Below, piece by piece: positions 1 to 5,540 of a stretch of DNA of 5,540 nucleotides. The translations under genes and the position numbers were made by a program. The notes below the pieces were generated by a model. That model was not told the origin of the DNA, did no database searches, and saw only the letters and a list, made by a program, of their open reading frames with translations. The DNA is from Tannerella sp. (GTDB lineage: Bacteria > Bacteroidota > Bacteroidia > Bacteroidales > Tannerellaceae). The stretch lies in contig JAIRYY010000325.1 in assembly GCA_031267485.1 (NCBI GenBank), positions 1 to 5,540 of the forward strand. The letters are read 5' to 3'. Each line of letters opens with the position of its first letter. Position 1 is the first letter of the stretch.

Positions 1-41
1 CACAGCAACGCTACGTCGTCAGTCGATGCAACATTGCTGTG
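1..41. repeat. 41-nt imperfect palindrome (possible hairpin) at window edge
   Basis: Bases 1-8 (CACAGCAA) are the exact reverse complement of 34-41 (TTGCTGTG). The symmetry continues inward around a centre at base 21: 10 pairs with 32, 12 with 30, 14 with 28, 15 with 27 (G-T wobble), and 16-18 with 24-26. The interruptions on the way in are single C/A mismatches (9/33, 11/31, 13/29). No T-tract follows on the plus strand, so it is not a classic intrinsic terminator. It could be the end of a longer element cut by the window edge, a protein-binding site, or the 3' hairpin of an upstream transcript. The symmetry is directly visible; the function is unknown. Confidence 0.5.
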
Positions 42-101
42 TCATCATCCATCCGTGTGTCAATGATTTGGTGCGGTTGCCCTGGAATCGGCGCGATTTT
101 C

Positions 102-132
102 TTTGATATATCCGGATAAAGGCGTACCTTGC
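102..132 (+). promoter_or_regulatory. Candidate Bacteroidota-type promoter for the algH-like gene
   Basis: TTTG at 102-105 is followed after 19 bp by TACCTTGC at 125-132. The second element matches the TAnnTTTG consensus at TA and the first two Ts but not at the last two positions. The spacing is right, and a start near 136-139 would give a leader of roughly 25 nt before the ATG at 162. The imperfect -7 element makes this the weakest of the promoter calls in the window. Confidence 0.35.
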
Positions 133-161
133 CGCCTCATTCCGATAAAAAAAAGAGGACA

Positions 162-755
162 ATGGCTCAATACGAAGACATATTCAAGATAAGGCATAAC
201 GGCCTGTTGCCGGAAAAGGGCAGGATTCTCATATCCGAACCGTTTCTGCGGAACCTGTATTTTCAACGTTCCGTGGTGTTGCTTGTCAGACACGACGAGC
301 AGGGCTCCATGGGATTTGTCCTGAACAAGAAGACGACGCTTTGGGTGAATGACTTTTTTGATGGATTCGACTGCATACCCCGCATACCCGTTTATCTTGG
401 CGGGCCGGTATTGTCCGAGCGTTTATTCTTCATCCACTCGCTGGGGAACATCATCCCGGACAGTGTCAGGATTGGCGGCAATCTTTATTTCGACGGCAAT
501 TTCGAGGCGCTGAGGCTGTATCTGTCGAGCGGCAAACCTGCCGGCGGAAACATGAAATTCTTCCTCGGTTATTCCGGGTGGACAGAGAATCAGCTTCAGG
601 GAGAGATAGAGCAGGATTCCTGGCTTGTCAGCCGGGAATCGAGCCGGAATATCATGCTTGCGGAGGGCGAATCGTTCTGGAAACAGTCCGTCGAATCCGT
701 CGGAGGCTCCTATCTGACATGGATTAATTATCCCCGGGATCCGATATTAAACTGA
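162..755 (+). CDS. YqgE/AlgH family protein (DUF179, UPF0301)
   Basis: A 197-residue cytosolic protein of the YqgE/AlgH family, about the usual family length. The hallmark segments occur in order: GRILISEPFL at 20-29, SVVLL at 37-41, GSMGFVLNK at 48-56, YLGGPV at 78-83 and the strongly conserved FFLGYSGW at 133-140, followed by ENQL. There is no signal peptide or membrane segment. The biochemical role is unresolved; AlgH was named from a regulatory effect on alginate genes in Pseudomonas, which should not be carried over here. The ATG at 162 is chosen because GAGGA lies just upstream at 155-159 and the protein then begins as relatives do, with a short lead into IFKIRHN. An in-frame TTG at 129 would add 11 lysine-rich residues and is less likely. 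The gene converges on the GNAT gene and their 3' ends overlap by 32 bp. Confidence 0.95.
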   Translation: MAQYEDIFKIRHNGLLPEKGRILISEPFLRNLYFQRSVVLLVRHDEQGSMGFVLNKKTTLWVNDFFDGFDCIPRIPVYLGGPVLSERLFFIHSLGNIIPDSVRIGGNLYFDGNFEALRLYLSSGKPAGGNMKFFLGYSGWTENQLQGEIEQDSWLVSRESSRNIMLAEGESFWKQSVESVGGSYLTWINYPRDPILN

Positions 756-1263
756 CCAGAAGCACATCCTTGTATCCTCCGTCCGTCAGCTGCCAGTCGG
801 ACAGCATGCCGGCTTCCCTGAATCCGCAACGCGCAAAGAGACGTCTGCTCGGCTCATTGTCAACCGGTATGCATGCATATATCTGATGTAATTTCAGGAA
901 AGAGAAGGCATACCGGCAAAAGAGCGACAGGGCGTCGCCCGCCAGGCCTTTTTCCCGGTGTTTGCGGTCTATCATTATGCCGGCGGCGGCGCGGCGGTTA
1001 TGCGGGTCGAAATCGTACAGGTCGACCGTCCCGACCGCTTCCATATCCGGTTTTGCCGTTATAATCAGACGGAGCTGCTTCGATTCGTACAGGTCTTTCG
1101 GGGAAGAAACGTACCGTTTCAGGTCATAGCGCGAGTAGGGGATGAGCGTGCAGCCCACAGCCCATAACGCCGTGTCATTTTCCCATTCATAGAGGGCCTC
1201 CAGGTCTTCCGGCTCCGGCGCCCTGAGCTTTATGTTTTCACATTCCAGCAACATCGTTTTCAT
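724..1263 (-). CDS. GNAT family N-acetyltransferase (RimJ/RimL/SpeG-like)
   Basis: A 179-residue GCN5-related N-acetyltransferase, expected to move an acetyl group from acetyl-CoA to an amine; the substrate cannot be read from the sequence. The N-terminal KLRAPEPEDLEALYEWEND (12-30) is typical of the RimJ/RimL/SpeG branch. Motif A, which binds the CoA pyrophosphate, is R103-E-K-G106-L-A108 (R-x-x-G-x-A). The late strand-helix signature VDNEPSRRLFARCGF (134-148) and the terminal GYKDVLLVSL (163-172) also fit. It is the last gene of the rfbC-rfbB-recR run, starting 2 nt after the recR stop, so translation is probably coupled. No clear Shine-Dalgarno site precedes it. A second in-frame ATG at 1254 would remove three residues and is equally possible. 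A role in acetylating an amino-sugar nucleotide is conceivable given the rml genes, but nothing in the protein points to that specifically. The 3' end overlaps the convergent algH-like gene. Confidence 0.9.
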   Translation of the reverse strand: MKTMLLECENIKLRAPEPEDLEALYEWENDTALWAVGCTLIPYSRYDLKRYVSSPKDLYESKQLRLIITAKPDMEAVGTVDLYDFDPHNRRAAAGIMIDRKHREKGLAGDALSLFCRYAFSFLKLHQIYACIPVDNEPSRRLFARCGFREAGMLSDWQLTDGGYKDVLLVSLISDPGDN

Positions 1264-1265
1264 GC

Positions 1266-1889
1266 TCAGGTTTTCATTGAATCGTTGAAACTGACGCGGT
1301 TTATGATGGAGCGTCCAAGGGTAATCTCGTCGGCGTACTCAATCTCGTCGCCGACGGATATTCCGCGCGCGATGACGCTCACCGCAATGCGGTACGGTTC
1401 AAGTTTGCGGTAGAGGAAAAAGTTTGTCGTGTCACCCTCCATCGTCGTGCGCAGCGCCAGAATAACTTCCCTCACCCCGCCCGAAGCCACGCGCTCCACA
1501 AGACTGTTTATCTCCAGGTCTGCCGGGCCTATCCCGTCAATGGGGGAGATGATGCCTCCCAGCACATGGTAGACGCCGTGAAACTGGGACGTATTCTCTA
1601 TCGCCATCACCTCTTTCACGTTCTCGACAACGCAAACCGTCGAATGGTCGCGGCCGGGACTGGCGCAGATACTGCACAGATCCGCGTCGCATACGTTGTG
1701 ACATTCACGGCAGTATTTGACATCGCGGCGCAGAGCGAGCAGCGATGACGACAGGCGTTCGGCGTAGCCCGCATCGCGGCGCAGGATATGGAGGGCCAGG
1801 CGCAGCGCCGTTTTCCGCCCCACGCCGGGAAGCGCGGCCAGCTCGTTGACCGCATTTTCCAGCAATACGGATGGATACTGCTGATTCAT
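1266..1889 (-). CDS. recR: Recombination mediator protein RecR
   Basis: A 207-residue RecR, close to the usual length of about 200. With RecF and RecO it helps load RecA on single-stranded DNA at gaps. The domains run in order: a helix-hairpin-helix with [11 protein letters not shown] at 20-30; a four-cysteine zinc finger (C60, C63, C72, C75); a Toprim domain from about 83 beginning VCVVE and including [11 protein letters not shown] at 148-158; and the C-terminal region [19 protein letters not shown] at 180-198. All key residues are present, so it should be functional. The ATG at 1889 is chosen because it gives the normal RecR N-terminus and overlaps the rfbB stop as ATGA. The frame stays open further upstream to 1982, but that stretch is out-of-frame rfbB sequence. 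The C-terminus (FNDSMKT) is family-variable; its last MKT codons are nearly repeated at the start of the next gene. Confidence 0.97.
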   Translation of the reverse strand: MNQQYPSVLLENAVNELAALPGVGRKTALRLALHILRRDAGYAERLSSSLLALRRDVKYCRECHNVCDADLCSICASPGRDHSTVCVVENVKEVMAIENTSQFHGVYHVLGGIISPIDGIGPADLEINSLVERVASGGVREVILALRTTMEGDTTNFFLYRKLEPYRIAVSVIARGISVGDEIEYADEITLGRSIINRVSFNDSMKT

Positions 1890-3040
1890 CCCAGTTCGCG
1901 GCCGGCATACAGCCGTTCGTAATATTTCAGGTAATCTCCGTCGACGATCTGCTCCACCCACGGCTGATTGTCCAGATACCACCGCACGGTCTTCACGATG
2001 CCCGTTTCAAAGTCCGTATCGGGCTTCCAGCCGAGTTCGCCCGTTATTTTCGCCGGATCGATGGCATACCGCAGGTCGTGACCGGGGCGGTCTTTAACGA
2101 ACGTGATCAGACGGTCGTCTATCCAGTCTGTCGCCGGCAGCCCGTCCGCTCCCGTCACCCGCTTTTTGAGGCATCTGCGGTATTCGGGCTGCTGCGTCAT
2201 AATCCGGCGGATCGTCGTTATGACCGTTTTTACAATCTGTATGTTCGTACGCTCGTTATGTCCGCCGACGTTGTAGATTTCTCCCGCCCGTCCGTCCGTC
2301 AGTACCCGGTCAATCGCCCGGCAGTGGTCTTCCACATAAAGCCAGTCCCGGACATTCGAGCCGTCCCCGTATACCGGCAGCGTCTTCCCCTCAAGGATGT
2401 TTTTTATGATCAGCGGGATGAGTTTTTCGGGGAAATGGTATGGCCCGTAATTGTTCGAGCACCGCGTTATCGTGACCGGCATTCCGTAGGTTTCCCCATA
2501 GGCTTTCACGAACAGATCGGCGCTTGTCTTCGATGCGCTGTAGGGGCTGTGCGGATCGAGGGGCGTCGTTTCCGTAAAATACCCGTCCGGGCCGAGACTG
2601 CCGTAAACCTCGTCGGTCGACACCTGATGAAAACGGACGCCCTCGCGCCATACAGGGCTGCCTTTCCCGTCCCGGCCGGCGGCGCTCCATGCCCGGCGGG
2701 CGGCGTCGAGCAGATTCTGCGTCCCCAGGATGTTTGTGACGGCGAACAGCTGCGGATTTTCTATGCTGCGATCTACGTGGCTTTCCGCCGCAAAGTTCAC
2801 GACATATTGGAAGCTGTATTTTTCAAACAGTTCTTCCGCCAGATTCCGGTCGCAGATGTCGCCTTTGACAAATATGCAGCGCACGTTGTCTGTATCGTTC
2901 TCTATCGTGGCAAGATTTCCCGCATAGGTCAGGGCGTCGAGCACGACAATTCTTATGCCGGCGGAATATGTTCCCAGCATGTATTTCACGAAATTGGCGC
3001 CAATAAACCCGGCGCCACCGGTAACGAGATATGTTTTCAT
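1886..3040 (-). CDS. rfbB: dTDP-glucose 4,6-dehydratase (RmlB)
   Basis: A 384-residue NAD-dependent short-chain dehydrogenase/reductase that converts dTDP-glucose to dTDP-4-keto-6-deoxyglucose, the second step of dTDP-L-rhamnose synthesis. The N-terminal Rossmann motif is [11 protein letters not shown] (7-17). The catalytic region holds STDEVYG (141-147), with T142, D143 and E144 the expected catalytic residues, then Y167-S-A-S-K171 (YxxxK). [18 protein letters not shown] (192-209) and [17 protein letters not shown] (224-240) complete the substrate site. It is about 30 residues longer than the enterobacterial enzymes, largely because of an insertion near 281-310, before [18 protein letters not shown] recall a similar insertion in Bacteroidota homologues. 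The gene starts 14 nt after rfbC and its TGA overlaps the recR ATG. A weak AGG precedes the start. The product feeds RmlC directly. Confidence 0.97.
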   Translation of the reverse strand: MKTYLVTGGAGFIGANFVKYMLGTYSAGIRIVVLDALTYAGNLATIENDTDNVRCIFVKGDICDRNLAEELFEKYSFQYVVNFAAESHVDRSIENPQLFAVTNILGTQNLLDAARRAWSAAGRDGKGSPVWREGVRFHQVSTDEVYGSLGPDGYFTETTPLDPHSPYSASKTSADLFVKAYGETYGMPVTITRCSNNYGPYHFPEKLIPLIIKNILEGKTLPVYGDGSNVRDWLYVEDHCRAIDRVLTDGRAGEIYNVGGHNERTNIQIVKTVITTIRRIMTQQPEYRRCLKKRVTGADGLPATDWIDDRLITFVKDRPGHDLRYAIDPAKITGELGWKPDTDFETGIVKTVRWYLDNQPWVEQIVDGDYLKYYERLYAGRELG

Positions 3041-3054
3041 CTGCCTGTTTATAA

Positions 3055-3621
3055 TTATTTTTCCGAGTATGTAAAGTTGTTTTCCGCATCGCTCAGCAGC
3101 GGAGCGTTCCGGTCTTTCCCGGAAGTGGCGATCGCGCTTCCGGGGATGATGCGCCAGTCGATGCCGATTGCCGGGTCGTCGAAACGTATCCCGCGTTCGT
3201 ATGCGGGCGTGTAGGGACGGTCTACCTTGTACGTGAACACCGCCGTTTCGCTCATGACATAAAAGCCGTGGGCGAAGCCTCCCGGAATAAACATTTGCCG
3301 TTTGTTTTCGCCCGACAGTTCCATGGCGACGTACTGTCCGAATGTCGGCGAATTTCTGCGGATATCCACGGCCACGTCCAGTACTTTCCCGCAGATGACC
3401 CGCACGAGTTTGGACTGTGCGCAGGGTTCCAGCTGATAGTGCAGCCCGCGCAGCACTCCCTGCACCGAACGGGATTCGTTGTCCTGAATGAAATGAACCT
3501 CGCCTATGTGCCGTATAAATTCGGATTCCCGGTAGGATTCCATAAAATAACCCCGCGGATCGCTGAATACGTTTGGCTCAATGATCCAGATTCCCTTTAT
3601 TTTCGTTTCCGTATACATCAT
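3055..3621 (-). CDS. rfbC: dTDP-4-dehydrorhamnose 3,5-epimerase (RmlC)
   Basis: A 188-residue cupin-fold epimerase that inverts C3 and C5 of dTDP-4-keto-6-deoxyglucose to give dTDP-4-keto-L-rhamnose. Counting from the second ATG (3618), the signatures are IIEPNVFSDPRGYFMESY (12-29), GVLRGLHYQ (54-62) with the expected catalytic base H60, K70 in the phosphate-binding AQSKLVRV stretch, IPGGFAHGFYV (111-121), catalytic Y130 in FTYK, and ERGIRFDDPAIGIDW (141-155) followed by SGKDRNAPLL. It is full length. Two adjacent ATGs (3621 and 3618) are possible starts; the purine-rich AAGAAAGA at 3623-3630 is better spaced from the second. The frame is open far upstream to 3828, but that stretch overlaps the neighbouring gene and does not resemble the family. 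It is the first gene of the rfbC-rfbB-recR-GNAT run and has a promoter candidate directly upstream. RmlA and RmlD are not in the window and must be encoded elsewhere if rhamnose is the end product. Confidence 0.96.
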   Translation of the reverse strand: MMYTETKIKGIWIIEPNVFSDPRGYFMESYRESEFIRHIGEVHFIQDNESRSVQGVLRGLHYQLEPCAQSKLVRVICGKVLDVAVDIRRNSPTFGQYVAMELSGENKRQMFIPGGFAHGFYVMSETAVFTYKVDRPYTPAYERGIRFDDPAIGIDWRIIPGSAIATSGKDRNAPLLSDAENNFTYSEK

Positions 3622-3641
3622 GTCTTTCTTTTTTCGGGCAG

Positions 3642-3673
3642 CAAAGAACGCGTTTTTTAACGAGATACGCAAA
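3642..3673 (-). promoter_or_regulatory. Candidate promoter for the rfbC-rfbB-recR-GNAT operon
   Basis: On the minus strand TTTG (3673-3670) is followed after 20 bp by GTTCTTTG (3649-3642). This keeps the TTTG core of the -7 element but lacks its leading TA. The predicted transcript start is near 3635-3638, leaving a leader of about 15 nt. The 106-nt gap between the DUF2179 stop and the rfbC start contains no other match as good. The self-complementary AACGCGTT (3647-3654) touches the -7 element. Confidence 0.4.
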
Positions 3674-3727
3674 AGAAATCGGGCATTTCGACGAAAAACG
3701 GCGGACGTTTCGGCACGGCGGGCGGTT

Positions 3728-4288
3728 TTATTTTCCCAGCCGCGGGAGTCCCGCCGGCGATGCGACGGTGAAAATTCCCCGTTCTTTCGAGCGGATGTCT
3801 TCGATGTGGTAGAAGGCTTCGGCGTCAAATTCGTCGATGATCCGTGTGACTTTCTGCTGCAGTTTGCGGTTAATTACGGTTTCGATGATGTCAACTTCCG
3901 AGATTACGCCCTCGCCTTTGATAAAAGTGGAGCCGATACCGTTTTTGTTCAGCAGTTTCGCCAGCTGGTGGCCGTCGTTTTTCGTATAGATCCGGAACAG
4001 AACATATCCGAAAGCGATTTTGTTTTCGACCAGGATGCCGATGAAATTGCCCGCGGCGTATCCTCCGGCGTATGCAAGATAGGCTATCAGGCTGTTTGTG
4101 TGGGAGAATATCTGCGAGATGATAACGACCCAGATGAAAACTTCAAAAAAACCGACAAGAGGCGCTTTTTTCCGTTCTCCCTTGGATACGAAAATGATGC
4201 GCAGCGTCCCCAGCGTCACGTCACAGATGCGGCCGAAGAAGATAACAACCGGCAGCAGCCATGGATAGGCGTCAAAAATTTCAAACAT
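3728..4288 (-). CDS. DUF2179/DUF5698 (UPF0316) membrane protein
   Basis: A 186-residue inner-membrane protein of the UPF0316 family, function unknown. The N-terminal half has about three hydrophobic membrane segments (roughly 9-34, 43-61 and 66-87) and carries the family pattern: FFGRICDVTLGTLRIIFVSKG (17-37), GFFEVFIWVVIISQI (46-60) and YLAYAGGYAAGNFIGILVENK (70-90). The C-terminal half (about 95-175) is a soluble DUF2179 domain with GEGVISEVDIIETVINRK (125-142) and FYHIEDIRS (159-167), the fold also found at the end of YitT-type proteins, where it is thought to bind a small ligand. Length and domain order are normal. There is no Shine-Dalgarno site, but a perfect Bacteroidota promoter lies upstream, so it is probably transcribed independently of the ATPase gene. 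It may read through into rfbC, since I see no strong terminator in the 106-nt gap. Confidence 0.9.
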   Translation of the reverse strand: MFEIFDAYPWLLPVVIFFGRICDVTLGTLRIIFVSKGERKKAPLVGFFEVFIWVVIISQIFSHTNSLIAYLAYAGGYAAGNFIGILVENKIAFGYVLFRIYTKNDGHQLAKLLNKNGIGSTFIKGEGVISEVDIIETVINRKLQQKVTRIIDEFDAEAFYHIEDIRSKERGIFTVASPAGLPRLGK

Positions 4289-4314
4289 TTCAATTAATCA
4301 TTTTAAAAACGGGG

Positions 4315-4346
4315 CAAAACTACGCCAAAAAATCCGGTTTCGCAAA
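4315..4346 (-). promoter_or_regulatory. Bacteroidota-type promoter for the DUF2179 gene
   Basis: Minus-strand TTTG (4346-4343), 20 bp, then TAGTTTTG (4322-4315): an exact match to TTTG and TAnnTTTG at the expected spacing. Transcription would start near 4308-4311, about 20 nt before the ATG at 4288. The -33 element lies immediately after the stop codon of the upstream ATPase gene. This is the best promoter in the window and the strongest sequence clue to the host phylum. Confidence 0.7.
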
Positions 4347-5486
4347 TTAGCGCTTCCGCGGCAGCAGTCCGTTGAAAAAACTGTATTTCACATCCTCGTT
4401 CGGGAAGCCGAGCGTGTACATGTTGAGCCTGGCGTCGTAGTCCGTGATTGTCAGATAGCCGCTCTGATAGAGCAGCGGGATGGGATCTCCATGTTCGATG
4501 CGGTAATCGTTGATGGCCTCTTCCTGGATTTTCACTTCCTTTTCCAGCGTTTTCACGTCGAAATCCACCTGCCGGAGTATTTTGACTAAGAAAGTCGGCG
4601 TGCCGGTTGCGAACCAGTAGTTGCGGAAGTCCATTTTGTCGAATGTATTCAGCAGGCTGAACGGATTGTGGATGTTTTCGCTTTTTCTCGCAAAGTGATA
4701 GCCGCCGCAGCGTTTTTCCAGTTCGGCGAGCGTGGCTTTGCGGGTGAACCGGCATTTTTTTGCAAGGCTTTCCAGTTCCGGGAGGAAAGTGGCGGTCAGC
4801 TCCGTCTGCGAGATGCCGCAGACGCCGGCGTAGTCTGTATCCAAGCTGATATCCGTCAGGTGGTTCAGGTCGCTGAAGACGCTGGCGTTCGGGAACCTGG
4901 TCACGCCGGTCAGCATCACGAAACGCAGGCTGGCGTCGGCGCTTTTGAGCGTGCAGTAGAACCCTGCCAGGATTTTGCGAACCTCGTCGTACTCCTTCGG
5001 ATTGTCCATCGTGCCGAGCAGTGGCTTGTCGTATTCGTCCACCAGGACGACAACCCGGCGGCCGGTCTTTTCATGCGCGCGCCGGATAAGTCCGTAGAAG
5101 CGGGCGGCCGGCGTATCCTCCGCCGCTATTTTCCCCCAAACCGATTCGAGCGGTTCGAGGTTGCTGTTCAATGCCGAATAGAGCGATTCGACGTCGGTGC
5201 AGGCTTCCACATTCATATCCAGGTAAAAGACGGGATGCTCCGTCCAGTCCTGTTCCAGCTCCGCGATAGCCAGCCCGTCGAAGAGTTCCTTCTTCCCGCG
5301 GAAATAAGCCCCGAGCGTGGAAAGGAAGAGGCTCTTCCCGAAACGGCGCGGCCGTTCGAGAAAATACTGCCGGCTCGTCTGGGCCAGCCGGTACAGCCAC
5401 GCTGTTTTATCCACATAAATGTACTCCTCCGAGCGGAGTTTCTCAAAATCCTGTACGCCGACAGGCAGTTTTCTGAAAGTATCCAT
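4347..5486 (-). CDS. AAA-ATPase-like protein (PF09820), lacking the C-terminal PD-(D/E)XK nuclease domain
   Basis: A 379-residue protein of the AAA-ATPase-like/DUF1703 family, which is often present in many copies in gut Bacteroidales and other anaerobes and whose role is poorly known. Visible features are the N-terminal signature LPVGVQDFEKLRSEEYIYVDKT (7-28); a Walker A-like RPRRFGKS (45-52); Walker B VVVLVDEYDKPLL (145-157) with D150 and E151; a sensor-like LTGVTRF (192-198); NPFSLLNTF (274-282); and YWFATGTPTFLV (290-301). The end, QSGYLTI...MYTLGFPNEDVKYSFFNGLLPRKR, is where typical members of about 510-520 residues pass into the PD-(D/E)XK nuclease domain. Here a TAA follows and the next gene begins 58 nt later, so roughly 130 residues are absent rather than frameshifted. 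The ATP-binding residues are intact. The usual YDGY motif appears as CGGY (260-263). It may be an ATPase-only variant or a decaying copy. Confidence 0.88.
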   Translation of the reverse strand: MDTFRKLPVGVQDFEKLRSEEYIYVDKTAWLYRLAQTSRQYFLERPRRFGKSLFLSTLGAYFRGKKELFDGLAIAELEQDWTEHPVFYLDMNVEACTDVESLYSALNSNLEPLESVWGKIAAEDTPAARFYGLIRRAHEKTGRRVVVLVDEYDKPLLGTMDNPKEYDEVRKILAGFYCTLKSADASLRFVMLTGVTRFPNASVFSDLNHLTDISLDTDYAGVCGISQTELTATFLPELESLAKKCRFTRKATLAELEKRCGGYHFARKSENIHNPFSLLNTFDKMDFRNYWFATGTPTFLVKILRQVDFDVKTLEKEVKIQEEAINDYRIEHGDPIPLLYQSGYLTITDYDARLNMYTLGFPNEDVKYSFFNGLLPRKR

Positions 5487-5505
5487 AAGTCCCGTTATTA
5501 AAATT

Positions 5506-5519
5506 TACGTGCAAACGTA
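5506..5519 (-). promoter_or_regulatory. -7 element and overlapping inverted repeat upstream of the ATPase gene
   Basis: Minus-strand TACGTTTG (5519-5512) matches TAnnTTTG exactly and lies 25 nt upstream of the ATPase ATG. The matching TTTG at -33 would fall at or beyond the right window edge; spacings of 19 or 20 bp are excluded by the bases at 5539-5540, so 21 bp or more would be required. The same bases form an inverted repeat, TACGT-GCAA-ACGTA (5506-5519), which could be an operator or chance. Confidence 0.45.
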
Positions 5520-5540
5520 CATAAAAAAAATGATTTTTTT

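Noticed and set aside
1..119. Possible C-terminal fragment of an upstream plus-strand gene
   Set aside because: All three plus-strand frames stay open for only 20-40 codons, none gives a recognisable protein end, and the region contains the palindrome and a promoter candidate.
60..293. A 77-codon minus-strand frame over the algH-like promoter and N-terminus
   Set aside because: It overlaps a conserved gene on the other strand, has no recognisable motif, and lies across the likely promoter.
727..750. Possible bidirectional terminator around ATCCCCGGGAT
   Set aside because: The stem is only 5 bp with a 1-nt loop, there is no T-tract in either direction, and the bases are coding for both convergent genes.
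1890..1982. N-terminal extension of recR by 31 codons
   Set aside because: The extra sequence is out-of-frame rfbB coding sequence, and RecR proteins normally begin near the chosen ATG.
1871..3214. A 447-codon open frame on the plus strand, opposite recR, rfbB and rfbC
   Set aside because: It lies antisense to three unmistakable conserved genes. Its translation shows no recognisable domain and is rich in Arg, Val and Pro, as expected from the complement of GC-rich codons.
3691..3711. Possible terminator after the DUF2179 gene (AAACG-TCCGC-CGTTTTT on the minus strand)
   Set aside because: A 5-bp A/T-rich stem followed by a short T run is too weak to call as a terminator without transcript data.
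3622..3828. N-terminal extension of rfbC by 69 codons
   Set aside because: The extension would overlap the DUF2179 3' end, is basic and low in complexity, and does not match the RmlC family, which begins just before the IIEPxVFxDxRG motif.
4668..5501. A 277-codon open frame on the plus strand opposite the ATPase gene
   Set aside because: It is antisense to a gene with clear Walker motifs, and its composition is typical of a mirror frame.

Overview
The window looks like chromosomal DNA from a member of the Bacteroidota, probably a Bacteroidales relative with a GC content near 50-55%. The evidence is threefold. Several upstream regions carry the Bacteroidota-type promoter pattern (TTTG, about 20 bp, TAnnTTTG). 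Strong Shine-Dalgarno sites are mostly absent. The protein variants also fit the phylum: RmlB has the long C-terminal-half insertion, RecR has the [10 protein letters not shown] motif, and a PF09820-type AAA-ATPase is present.

Layout, left to right. Bases 1-161 are non-coding: a 41-nt imperfect palindrome at the extreme left edge, then a weak promoter candidate. A plus-strand YqgE/AlgH-family gene follows (162-755). Everything else is on the minus strand. Read in its own direction, from right to left, it comprises: an AAA-ATPase-like gene (5486-4347) that lacks the usual C-terminal PD-(D/E)XK nuclease half; a DUF2179/DUF5698 inner-membrane protein (4288-3728) with its own perfect promoter match; and a compact four-gene run rfbC - rfbB - recR - GNAT acetyltransferase (3621-724).

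In the four-gene run the gaps are 14 nt (rfbC-rfbB), a 4-nt ATGA overlap (rfbB-recR) and 2 nt (recR-GNAT), so it is very probably one translationally coupled operon. It joins two dTDP-rhamnose biosynthesis enzymes (RmlC and RmlB, without RmlA or RmlD) to the recombination-mediator protein RecR and an acetyltransferase. The GNAT gene and the plus-strand algH-like gene converge and overlap by 32 bp at their 3' ends, leaving no room for a conventional terminator.

The genes are mostly conserved housekeeping and cell-surface sugar functions. I see no CRISPR array, tRNA, rRNA, insertion sequence or recognisable new multi-gene system. The points most worth a second look are the ATPase cut off at its domain boundary, the rfbB/recR coupling, and the edge palindrome.
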